From Desulfobacteraceae bacterium (GTDB lineage Bacteria; Desulfobacterota; Desulfobacteria; Desulfobacterales; UBA5852): a stretch of DNA of 64,000 bases. The stretch is from contig JABZFP010000036.1 in NCBI GenBank assembly GCA_014237395.1, positions 19,223 to 83,222 on the forward strand, in the 5' to 3' direction. Below are positions 1 to 7,525 of the stretch, piece after piece (position 1 is the first letter of the stretch; each line of letters starts with the position of its first letter). The notes under the pieces are model-generated. The model saw only the letters and a program-made list of their open reading frames with translations, searched no databases and was not told where the DNA came from. The translations under genes and the position numbers were made by a program.

Positions 1-484
1 CATCGAGATAGCCGTCTTTGTTGAGGTTTCCAATGATCAAACTGCCGATTTCGCGGTCATTATCTTCCGGCAGGCTCATGGCTAGCTGCCAGATCAGGTG
101 GTCGTCAAGGGATTCTTTTTTGGATACGAAAGCCTCATAACGCGGTGCATCCCGGTTCTCGGATTCGTAGCTGGTGCGGCCGACCGAATTGTATTCGTCC
201 AGATAGTTGCTCCAGTCGATATCATCCGAAATTTTCTCTTCGACCGTGACTTCCTTGGCGGCCATTTCGACTTCGGGGGGCGTATCGGCTGCCGGTTCTT
301 CCGTCCGCTCCTCCGGGAGTGATTCCTGAACCTCTTCCAAGGCAGGGTTTTCCTCAAGCTCCTGGTTGACGGTTTCTAGAAGTTCCAACCGCGATAACTG
401 CAGAAGCTTGATCGCCATCTGGAGTTGTGGCGTCATGATGAGTTGCTGGGTGAGTTTCAGCTGCTGTCTGAGTTCGAGTGCCAT
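1..484 (-). CDS. rpoN: RNA polymerase sigma-54 factor RpoN (N-terminal part)
   Basis: The gene enters from the left edge and only its first 161 codons are visible. It starts at an ATG at 484-482. The N-terminus shows the glutamine- and leucine-rich region I of sigma-54, with LRQQLKLTQQLIMTPQLQMA and the following LLQLSRLELLE segment, which contacts activator ATPases and holds the polymerase in the closed complex. An acidic linker follows (about residues 50-85), then the start of the core-binding region. The start lies just below the lptB stop, so it is probably transcribed with lptC-lptA-lptB, a common arrangement in Proteobacteria. Sigma-54 use in this genome is supported by the activator at 38525-39862, the fragment at 63831 and the -24/-12 site at 38378. 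Confidence 0.95.
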   Translation of the reverse strand, partial: MALELRQQLKLTQQLIMTPQLQMAIKLLQLSRLELLETVNQELEENPALEEVQESLPEERTEEPAADTPPEVEMAAKEVTVEEKISDDIDWSNYLDEYNSVGRTSYESENRDAPRYEAFVSKKESLDDHLIWQLAMSLPEDNDREIGSLIIGNLNKDGYLD

Positions 485-485
485 A

Positions 486-1208
486 TTATAAGCGGAATTC
501 GTCTCCTAAATAGATCTTGCGGGCCGTCTTGCTGGCAATGATTTTTTCGGGTGGACCGAACTCGATCACCTGCCCCTCGTTTAAAATATAGGCCCGATCG
601 CAAACTTCCAGCGTTTCCCTTACGTTGTGATCTGAAATCAGTACACCAATACCACGTGTGCGCAAATGTTTGATAATGTTTTTGATATCGATTACCGCGA
701 GGGGATCGACCCCGGCAAAAGGCTCATCCAATAGCATGAAGGCCGGATTTGTTGCCAGGGCACGGGATATTTCCAGGCGACGCTTTTCCCCGCCGGAAAG
801 AACCTCTGCGCGCTGTTTCGCGAGATGCTGAATCCCCAACTCCTCCAATAGCATATCGGCCCGCTGGTGCATTTCGTCCCGGCTCAACGGGAGCGTCTCG
901 AGGATCGCCATGAGATTGTCGCGCACCGATAATTTACGAAAGACCGATGTTTCCTGGGGGAGGTAGCCGATACCTTTGCGGGCACGGATGTACATGGGTT
1001 CCCGCGTAACCTCCTCCTCATCGATGCGCACGGTTCCCGAATCCGGTGTCACCATTCCGATCGTCAGGTAAAACGTGGTGGTTTTGCCGGCACCGTTGGG
1101 TCCAAGCAGGCCGACCACCACGCCACTCTCTACCGACATACTTACATCGTTAACGACTTTTCGTCCACCGTAGTTTTTTTTCAGGTTTTCAATTGCCAGT
1201 AGCGCCAT
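486..1208 (-). CDS. lptB: LPS export ABC transporter ATP-binding protein LptB
   Basis: Cytoplasmic ATPase that powers lipopolysaccharide extraction from the inner membrane with LptF/LptG. All ABC motifs are present: Walker A GPNGAGKTT, Q-loop GYLPQETSVF, signature LSGGEKRR, Walker B FMLLDEPFAGVDP and the switch histidine in LISDHNVRET. The DHNVRETL motif and the C-terminal YLGDEFRL ending are typical of LptB. An in-frame ATG lies six codons upstream (1226), but the ATG at 1208 gives MALLAIENL, which matches family N-termini. The usual length of about 240 residues fits. It follows lptA on the same strand and precedes rpoN. Confidence 0.95.
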   Translation of the reverse strand: MALLAIENLKKNYGGRKVVNDVSMSVESGVVVGLLGPNGAGKTTTFYLTIGMVTPDSGTVRIDEEEVTREPMYIRARKGIGYLPQETSVFRKLSVRDNLMAILETLPLSRDEMHQRADMLLEELGIQHLAKQRAEVLSGGEKRRLEISRALATNPAFMLLDEPFAGVDPLAVIDIKNIIKHLRTRGIGVLISDHNVRETLEVCDRAYILNEGQVIEFGPPEKIIASKTARKIYLGDEFRL

Positions 1209-1278
1209 AATCTTGCTTGTCTGCATTCAATCGTTCGGCCGTCTTATTTTTGGGGCCTTGTGGGAGTCCTGAGGCGTT

Positions 1279-1848
1279 TCAGTCGGCATCCTTGCTGTTC
1301 GGGAAAAAGACGGCTTCGACACGCCCTTTCGGACTACTTTCAACAGTAATGCGATCCTTTGCCCTGTAAAGCGTGATCTTGGAACCCCGGATGGTGTTTT
1401 TGCCATCCACAACCGTTGCGTTGTCACCCGTCAGCGTCAGGGTTTCGTTTTCGGTGGAATAACGCGCTTTGTCCGATGTCGCGGTGCGCCCATCGAATAA
1501 GATGACCACGTTGCCACTGGCTTCGATGTCCTGAATACGGGAGTTGCCAGCCTGGGGCGACGCTTGCTCAGCGGTGTCGTCCTTGTACCAGACTTTAAGT
1601 TTCTCGGATGTAATGACGGTTGTGCCCTGGACAACTTTTACGTTGCCCGTAAATATAAACGTACGGTTACGGTTGTCGACATCCAGCTGGTCCGCAGCGA
1701 TTTGGATCTGCTCTTTGCTGTTCAGGGGGGAAGAAAGAGGGCTTTGTTGCGCCTGAAGTGCCTCGACCCCGATCAGCAAAAAGAGGCATAGTCCGATCCA
1801 AACCGATTTTAATCGATTGCGCCTAAAAAAGCGATGCATTTTCTTCAC
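1279..1848 (-). CDS. lptA: Lipopolysaccharide transport periplasmic protein LptA
   Basis: About 189 residues with an N-terminal signal peptide (SVWIGLCLFLLIGVEALQA, cleavage near residue 33) and a following OstA/LptA-type beta-jellyroll. The repeated strands IQIAADQLDVDNRNRTFIFT and ASGNVVILFDGRTATSDKAR are the family pattern. LptA forms the periplasmic bridge carrying LPS from LptC to LptD. The start is a GTG at 1848 with an AGGGG ribosome binding site; an ATG three codons in is the alternative. The 5' end overlaps lptC by 26 bases, suggesting translational coupling. The C-terminus is short, so some annotators may call it only an OstA-like protein. Confidence 0.88.
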   Translation of the reverse strand: MKKMHRFFRRNRLKSVWIGLCLFLLIGVEALQAQQSPLSSPLNSKEQIQIAADQLDVDNRNRTFIFTGNVKVVQGTTVITSEKLKVWYKDDTAEQASPQAGNSRIQDIEASGNVVILFDGRTATSDKARYSTENETLTLTGDNATVVDGKNTIRGSKITLYRAKDRITVESSPKGRVEAVFFPNSKDAD

Positions 1849-2401
1849 TGAAGGTCCCCTTTACCATGCCCTTTAAAACGGCGGTTTCCGACTCCAAATC
1901 GACGGTCATTGTATCGGCCTGCAGCTTAAATGTCTGCCCCGTGATCGTGACGGGCACCGGAACGTTGATTTTCCGATTGACGTGATCATAAAGAATCGTT
2001 TCCGACACAAGCTGATAGTCCGCATCCTGAACGATAACATTGCCCGATATCTCGATATCGTTGGTTTCGGTGTCAAGCTGGCCCTGACGACCTTTTACCA
2101 TTACCTCCCGGTCATTTTCCAGAAAGAACGATACCCGTACGTCATCAAACAATGCTGTTTTGGCGCTATCGCTGTATTGGGCGGAAGCCGCTTCCAGGCT
2201 CCACTCCTTGCGGCCGTCTTTGACGGCCGTATGCTGGATTTCACCGATGGAAATGTCCGTGCCCGCGGGGATGGCATCCACCAATTTGGCGGGATTTTCG
2301 GAAAATTCCCGGTATTTCAAAAAAACAGTGATCAGCAGGCCAAACATCAGGGCGATGCCAATCACCAGAATTCCTGTCAATAATCGTTTCGAGGGCAACA
2401 T
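1823..2401 (-). CDS. lptC: LPS export ABC transporter periplasmic protein LptC
   Basis: A 192-residue bitopic protein. Residues 8-28 form an uncleaved membrane anchor (LTGILVIGIALMFGLLITVF) and the rest is a periplasmic LptC/YrbK-type beta-jellyroll with IGEIQHTAVKDGRKEWSLEA and GNVIVQDADYQLVSETILYD. It links the LptB2FG transporter to LptA. It is the first gene of the minus-strand lptC-lptA-lptB-rpoN unit. In many proteobacteria kdsC lies directly upstream; here no kdsC is seen and the DNA upstream holds an RNA-like element on the other strand. Sequence conservation in LptC is low, so the call rests on length, anchor, fold pattern and position. Confidence 0.87.
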   Translation of the reverse strand: MLPSKRLLTGILVIGIALMFGLLITVFLKYREFSENPAKLVDAIPAGTDISIGEIQHTAVKDGRKEWSLEAASAQYSDSAKTALFDDVRVSFFLENDREVMVKGRQGQLDTETNDIEISGNVIVQDADYQLVSETILYDHVNRKINVPVPVTITGQTFKLQADTMTVDLESETAVLKGMVKGTFSEENASLF

Positions 2402-2699
2402 GACCCCTAATCCCCGGCGAAACCGCCTGATCGTTTCTTCGAAGGTGACATCGGCACCCGAATCTTACACGGACACCGGACCTGATTTTCGATGGGCGGT
2501 TTCGGTGCGCATGGGGTCTGATGAAAGTGGCGGCAAGCTCGCCGAATTCCATCGGATGAAAAGCGGAACAGGAAGGCCCCACCTATTATATGCACGCCTT
2601 CGAATGGCACCGCAACCCCAGCAACCGCAACAACGTCAATTCAACCTGTCCCTGCCTGCTATTCTATTCGTCAGTAATCCCTGGTTTTGATCCGGGGAC

Positions 2700-2866
2700 G
2701 CTGTTTCGTGAATGGGGTTAGGGACTGTTTACCATGGTTCTAAATGTGCCGGGAGGTGTGTTGCCCGGGGGCTTCCCAGTGGCGCGCAACCCCCTGCGTC
2801 AGGGGCCGAAAAGTAATCGAAGCTCACCTTTACCCCGTGGGGTAGCAAAAGTCAAGAATCGAAACT
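2700..2866 (+). ncRNA. ssrS: Candidate 6S-like regulatory RNA
   Basis: The 527-base gap between lptC and the M23 gene has no credible reading frame but can fold. From memory of E. coli 6S RNA, the 3' half here (hairpin, then GCCGAAAAG, a CGA, then CACCTT followed by a hairpin) parallels the 6S order (hairpin, GCCUUAAAAC, GCGA, CACCUU, hairpin). Seen stems: CCCCTG-CGT-CAGGGG (2794-2808), TACCCC-GT-GGGGTA (about 2830-2843), AGGTG with CACCT, GTTGC with GCAAC, and an interrupted closing stem in which GTTTCG (2703) pairs with CGAAAC (about 2859) and GACT with AGTC. Length near 165 bases suits 6S RNA. 6S RNA binds the housekeeping sigma holoenzyme in stationary phase. Ends are approximate. I see nothing convincing in 2402-2699. 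Confidence 0.5.
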
Positions 2867-2928
2867 TTGCCTTGATTATCGATACGTTACCTGTTAGCGT
2901 ATCGCGACAAAATTAACCTCTAAACGGT

Positions 2929-4311
2929 GTGAAACGCGTGAAATCGAAACAGAAAATGACATTTCGTTGGGTGCTTCTTCTGGTGCTCTTGGTGCCGCTG
3001 CTTGTGGCGGGTGGATTTCTTGTCTTGCGATTGGAAGGCCATGCCCCCCAGGTGGCCCATGACCTGGCGGAGCCTTTCGTGGGTGCACCGCGGGAAATCG
3101 TGCTGGAAATTACCGAGCGTGGCCGTGGCTTGCAGACCATTCGGGTCTCGGTCGTCCAGGGCGGACGCGAAACCCTTTTGGAGGAACTTGATTTTGACGG
3201 GTCCATGCTATGGGCCGGCAGCGGCGTATTGACACATCGTCTTCCATTGAACCTGGATGCGCATGCATTGTCACTGGAAGAGGGTGACGCCCTGATGCGT
3301 ATTGAAGTCCGGGACTATTCCTGGCGGAATTGGTGGCATGGGAACCTTACGGTAACCGAGTTGCCGCTGCTGGTGGATACACGTGCCCCGCAAATCGAGG
3401 TTCTCAGTCGGCAGCACTATGTCAACCAGGGGGGAGGAGGGGCCGTCGTTTATCGGCTAACGGAATCCTGCGCTTCACACGGCGTTGAGGTCGGCGGTCA
3501 CTTCTACCCGGGATTCCCGGCCGGGGGCAAAGACCCCAAGACGATGATCGCTTTTTTCGCCGTGGCCTATGACCAGGGGCCCGACACGGCGGTTCTGGCA
3601 TCGGCGACGGATTTCGCGGGCAATCAAACGAAAATGGGGTTCCATTGCCGCATTCGGGCCAAATCGTTTCGCAAGGACGTCCTCAATATTTCGGATGCGT
3701 TTATCGGCAGTCGCATGGTGCCCTTGCTGGCCGCAGCGGGACAAAGTGAAACCGACCTGACAAAGGTTTTTCTGGCCGTTAATCGTGACATGCGCCAAGC
3801 CAATTACGACCAGTTGACCGGCCTCGGAAAGCAGACCATTCCCGAAAAACTGTGGCAAGGTTCCTTTCTGCGCCTGCCCAAATCGGCCAACCGCGCTCAA
3901 TTTGCCGACCATCGGGTTTACCGCTACAAGAGTGAGGTGGTTGACCGCCAGGTTCATCTGGGGGCGGATCTGGCTTCCGTCCAGCAGTCCCCGATTCCGG
4001 CCGCCAACAATGGGCGCGTGGTTTTCGCTGAGGCGGTAGGGATTTATGGCAACACGGTGGTGCTTGATCATGGATTTGGCTTGTTCAGCCTTTACGCCCA
4101 TTTGAGCGCGATAAAAGTTCAAACCGGTGATAGGGTCGACAAAGGCGACACCATCGGACAAACCGGTGTAACCGGGCTGGCGGTGGGCGATCATCTGCAT
4201 TTCGGCATGATGGTGCATGACACCTTTGTCAATCCAATCGAGTGGTGGGATGATCACTGGATCAACGATAACATTCTCACCAAACTGAAGTTGGTGGAAC
4301 CGGTGTCCTGA
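2929..4311 (+). CDS. M23 family peptidoglycan metallopeptidase, membrane anchored
   Basis: A 460-residue protein with an N-terminal membrane anchor (about residues 11-28, FRWVLLLVLLVPLLVAGGFL), a long periplasmic beta-rich region and a C-terminal LytM/M23 domain. All the zinc and catalytic positions are visible: HLGAD (first His and Asp), SLYAHLS and HLHFG. It should therefore be an active endopeptidase rather than a NlpD/EnvC-type activator that has lost the metal ligands. The likely role is cutting peptidoglycan cross-links during growth or division. The start is a GTG at 2929; an ATG at 2956 would shorten it by nine residues. It stands alone downstream of the 6S-like RNA. The region of about 300 residues before the peptidase domain has no domain I recognise. 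Confidence 0.85.
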   Translation: MKRVKSKQKMTFRWVLLLVLLVPLLVAGGFLVLRLEGHAPQVAHDLAEPFVGAPREIVLEITERGRGLQTIRVSVVQGGRETLLEELDFDGSMLWAGSGVLTHRLPLNLDAHALSLEEGDALMRIEVRDYSWRNWWHGNLTVTELPLLVDTRAPQIEVLSRQHYVNQGGGGAVVYRLTESCASHGVEVGGHFYPGFPAGGKDPKTMIAFFAVAYDQGPDTAVLASATDFAGNQTKMGFHCRIRAKSFRKDVLNISDAFIGSRMVPLLAAAGQSETDLTKVFLAVNRDMRQANYDQLTGLGKQTIPEKLWQGSFLRLPKSANRAQFADHRVYRYKSEVVDRQVHLGADLASVQQSPIPAANNGRVVFAEAVGIYGNTVVLDHGFGLFSLYAHLSAIKVQTGDRVDKGDTIGQTGVTGLAVGDHLHFGMMVHDTFVNPIEWWDDHWINDNILTKLKLVEPVS

Positions 4312-4438
4312 ATCCGTCACGGCACGGGTATGTTTAGCTTACGACCAAGCGGGGCTTGTTTTCTGATCGAGGGATCATGCGGGGGACAAGCGCCGGTTAT
4401 CGAGTGGATAGAACCGAAGAGGGGGGCTTGCGCAAAGC

Positions 4439-5608
4439 ATGCGGAAATATAAGGTCACCAAAACTTACGCCGAAATCAACCAGAAGATCAAGTCAGGTGA
4501 AGTCGTGGTGGTTACGGCGGAGGAAATGATTGATATCGTCCGGAACGAAGGCGCCGAAGAGGCGGCACGCCAAGTGGATGTCGTTACGACGGGGACGTTT
4601 GCCCCCATGTGCTCTTCCGGCGCCTTCATAAACTTCGGGCATGCCGCGCCGGGCATCAAGGCCTCGCGGGTGTGGTTCAACAATGTGCCGGCGTATGGCG
4701 GCATCGCTGCCGTGGATTGTTATCTCGGCGTCACCGAGCCCTGCGAAGACGACCCCCTGAACCGCGTCTACCCGGGGGAATTTCGGTACGGTGGTGGTCA
4801 TGTCATTCAGGATCTCGTGGCCGGCAAGGCCGTCCACCTGAAAGCCACCGGATACGGCACGGATTGCTATCCGCGAAAAAGTCTGGAAAAAGAGGTCATC
4901 CTCAAGGATCTTCCCTATGCGTCGCTATTCAACCCGCGCAATGGCTATCAAAATTATAACTGCGCCGTCAACTGCTCCAAAAAAACGATTTATACTTACA
5001 TGGGAGCGCTCAAACCGCGTTTGGCCAATGCCAATTTCTGTTCGGCCGGTCAATTGAGTCCGTTATTTAACGATCCTTACTATAAGACCATCGGAATCGG
5101 CACCCGGATTTTTCTGGGTGGCGGTGTCGGGTATGTCACCGGGGCGGGGACCCAGCACAAGCCGTCCGCCCAACGCACCCCGAAAGGCGTTCCGGTGACG
5201 CCCGCCGGGACGATCAGCGTAACGGGCGATTTGAAACGGATGAGTCCCAAGTGGCTGGTGGGCGCCAGCATTCAGGGCTATGGCTGTTCCCTTTCAGTCG
5301 GCCTGGGCGTGCCCATTCCCATACTCAATGAGGAGATGGCGGGTTATACGGGGGTCTCGGACGAGGATCTCTTTACGCCGATTGTCGATTACAGTCATGA
5401 TTACCCGAACGGCACCGGCAAAACGCTGGGCCAGGCAAGCTATGCCGAGCTCAGGGCGGGGACCATCCAACTGGATGGCCATACCATCCAGGCGATACCG
5501 CTTTCCAGCATGGTCAGGGCGCGTGAAATCGCGGCCATGCTGAAGGAATGGATCACCAAAGGGAAATTTTATATCGGCGAACCCCAGGCCACTTTGCCGC
5601 CCAATTGA
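4439..5608 (+). CDS. DUF39 homocysteine biosynthesis protein (L-aspartate semialdehyde sulfurtransferase type)
   Basis: A 389-residue cytoplasmic protein of the DUF39 family, recognised from the N-terminal YAEINQKIKSGEVVVVTAEE, the APMCSSGAF cysteine (C58) and the FPNGTGKTL-like YPNGTGKTLGQASYAEL region. In methanogens this family, with a NIL/ferredoxin partner, converts aspartate semialdehyde and sulfide into homocysteine; genetic work in sulfate reducers links DUF39 to methionine synthesis. Many archaeal members carry C-terminal CBS domains; this one ends without them. Further cysteines (DCYLGVTEPC, NYNCAVNCSKK, NFCSAG) are candidates for persulfide or cluster chemistry. No NIL/ferredoxin gene is adjacent. 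It starts 128 bases after the M23 gene, at an ATG; the exact reaction here is inferred from the family. Confidence 0.9.
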   Translation: MRKYKVTKTYAEINQKIKSGEVVVVTAEEMIDIVRNEGAEEAARQVDVVTTGTFAPMCSSGAFINFGHAAPGIKASRVWFNNVPAYGGIAAVDCYLGVTEPCEDDPLNRVYPGEFRYGGGHVIQDLVAGKAVHLKATGYGTDCYPRKSLEKEVILKDLPYASLFNPRNGYQNYNCAVNCSKKTIYTYMGALKPRLANANFCSAGQLSPLFNDPYYKTIGIGTRIFLGGGVGYVTGAGTQHKPSAQRTPKGVPVTPAGTISVTGDLKRMSPKWLVGASIQGYGCSLSVGLGVPIPILNEEMAGYTGVSDEDLFTPIVDYSHDYPNGTGKTLGQASYAELRAGTIQLDGHTIQAIPLSSMVRAREIAAMLKEWITKGKFYIGEPQATLPPN

Positions 5609-5662
5609 CACCAGGCCCTTCCAAGGGCCTGAAACGGACGGTCTGCCACAACACCATCGAAC

Positions 5663-6250
5663 ATGAGTGACGCCTATCGCGCCTTTATTGCTCTGTCATT
5701 GCCCCGCCAGGTAATTGCCTACCTTTCCAAGGTGCAGCATTGCCTGGCCGCTGAAGGCATCCGCGCCAGGTGGGTGCGGCCGGAAGGGATGCACCTGACG
5801 TTGAAATTTATCGGCCGGCTGGCGCCGGAGGTGACCCCGGCGGTTAATGCGGTGCTGGACAGGGCCGCCGCCCACTATTCACCGCTTCAGCTGACGGCGC
5901 AGGGGCTGGGGGGCTTTCCGAATCGACGCCGTCCGCGTGTTTTATGGGTGGGCATCAGTGGGGAAACGCAGCAATTGGAGCGCCTTCAGCAGGATATAGA
6001 TAGCGGATTGGCGGAACTCGGGTGGCCAGGCGAAAAAAGGTCCTTCAAAGGCCATTTGACGTTGGCTCGTGCTCGGGGGCGCCGTCCTTTTGAACGCAGT
6101 ATCGAACCGATTGTCGCGCAGTGCGCGCCAAGGGAGCCGTTCGGTTTTGTGGCCGACCAGCTGACCCTGTACCGCAGCCGTTTACGACCGGAGGGCGCGG
6201 TTTATGATACGTGCAGCCAGCGGGTTCTGAACCGTTTGGCAGAGGAATAG
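5663..6250 (+). CDS. thpR: RNA 2',3'-cyclic phosphodiesterase (LigT/ThpR)
   Basis: A 195-residue member of the 2H phosphoesterase family. The two catalytic HxTx motifs are present as HLTLKFIG (near residue 45) and HLTLARARG (near residue 131), with the usual spacing and length. ThpR hydrolyses 2',3'-cyclic phosphate RNA ends and can ligate tRNA halves in vitro. It begins at an ATG 54 bases after the DUF39 stop, so the two may be cotranscribed. It lies upstream of recA, close to the cinA/thpR-recA order seen in other bacteria, although no cinA is present. Confidence 0.92.
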   Translation: MSDAYRAFIALSLPRQVIAYLSKVQHCLAAEGIRARWVRPEGMHLTLKFIGRLAPEVTPAVNAVLDRAAAHYSPLQLTAQGLGGFPNRRRPRVLWVGISGETQQLERLQQDIDSGLAELGWPGEKRSFKGHLTLARARGRRPFERSIEPIVAQCAPREPFGFVADQLTLYRSRLRPEGAVYDTCSQRVLNRLAEE

Positions 6251-6396
6251 CCCGATGCCGCCGGCGCAAGGTGCCATATTGATCCTTTCGCCCGGTCGGT
6301 CGTCCTACGATGAGGACCGCGGCAGCCTGCGTTGCGCGTAAGATCTTTCGTACCAAACACCAATGATGGTCTTGGCTATCATACCAGGAGGAATTT

Positions 6397-7428
6397 ATGG
6401 CGAGTACACCGGATAAAGAGAAAGCTGTGGCGTCGGCAATGACCCAGATTGAACGCCAGTTCGGCAAAGGCTCCATCATGCGGCTGGGGTCGCAGGAAGT
6501 CGTTAAAATCCCTGCTGTTTCCACAGGTTCTCTGGCGCTCGACAAGGCGCTGGGGATCGGTGGATTCCCACGGGGGCGCGTCATTGAAATATACGGGCCG
6601 GAATCCAGCGGCAAGACAACGCTGGCGCTGCATGCTGTGGCGGAATTCCAGAAACAAGGCGGCATCGCGGCCTTCATCGATGCGGAACATGCGTTGGACA
6701 CAAACTACGCCCGCAATCTGGGCGTCAACTGTGACGAACTGCTCGTCTCCCAGCCGGATACGGGGGAACAGGCTCTCGAAATCGCGGATATGCTGGTGCG
6801 AAGCGGCGCGGTCGACATCATTGTCATCGATTCGGTGGCGGCGCTTGTGCCGCGGGCTGAAATCGAAGGCGAGATGGGGGATTCGCATATGGGGCTCCAG
6901 GCGCGCCTCATGTCGCAGGCCCTGCGCAAATTGACCGGCACGATTGGTAAGACCAAGACATCGGTTATTTTCATCAACCAAATCCGCATGAAGATCGGGA
7001 TTGTCTTCGGCAACCCGGAAACCACTACCGGCGGAAATGCCCTGAAGTTTTATGCCTCCCTGCGTCTCGATATCCGTCGGATCGGTGCCATCAAGGAAGG
7101 CCAGGAAGTCACCGGCAACCGCACCCGTGTCCGTGTGGTCAAAAATAAGATGGCGCCGCCCTTCCAGGAAGCCGAATTTGACATTACCTATGGTGAGGGG
7201 ATTTCCAAAACCGGCGAAATACTGGATGTCGGCGTTGAATGCGGCATCATCGACAAAAGCGGGTCGTGGTACTCCTACAAGGGTGAGCGGATCGGGCAGG
7301 GGCGGGCGAATGTGAAAAGCTTTTTTGCCGACAACCAGGATATTTACGAGGAGGCACTGCACAGCATTCGCCAGAAAATGGGATTCGAAGACACCCCGGA
7401 ACCGGCGGCCGCCAAGTCCGACAGCTGA
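6397..7428 (+). CDS. recA: Recombinase RecA
   Basis: A 343-residue RecA of normal length. Visible motifs: Walker A GPESSGKTT (near residue 69), the conserved FIDAEHALD, Walker B VDIIVIDSVAALVP, loop L1 GDSHMGLQARLMSQALRKLT and loop L2 FINQIRMKIGIVFGNPETT. It forms ATP-dependent filaments on single-stranded DNA for homologous recombination and triggers LexA self-cleavage. A strong AGGAGG site precedes the ATG by seven bases. The C-terminal tail is short and only mildly acidic. The 146-base upstream gap shows no clear LexA palindrome to my eye, so SOS control cannot be asserted. Confidence 0.98.
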   Translation: MASTPDKEKAVASAMTQIERQFGKGSIMRLGSQEVVKIPAVSTGSLALDKALGIGGFPRGRVIEIYGPESSGKTTLALHAVAEFQKQGGIAAFIDAEHALDTNYARNLGVNCDELLVSQPDTGEQALEIADMLVRSGAVDIIVIDSVAALVPRAEIEGEMGDSHMGLQARLMSQALRKLTGTIGKTKTSVIFINQIRMKIGIVFGNPETTTGGNALKFYASLRLDIRRIGAIKEGQEVTGNRTRVRVVKNKMAPPFQEAEFDITYGEGISKTGEILDVGVECGIIDKSGSWYSYKGERIGQGRANVKSFFADNQDIYEEALHSIRQKMGFEDTPEPAAAKSDS

Positions 7429-7525
7429 CAAATAGTTGCACCCGATACGCATCGAAACACCATCACAAGGCGTTTATCGGCCTTTGACGCTACGCCGATC
7501 GGCCTCCGGGCGATGAGGAGAAACA

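Noticed and set aside
2641..2928. Cobalamin or SRP RNA in the lptC/M23 gap
   Set aside because: No B12 box and no GGAA tetraloop with the SRP asymmetric loop; the pattern fits 6S RNA better.
6251..6396. LexA box upstream of recA
   Set aside because: No convincing palindrome of the CTGT-N8-ACAG or GAAC-N4-GTTC kind was found.
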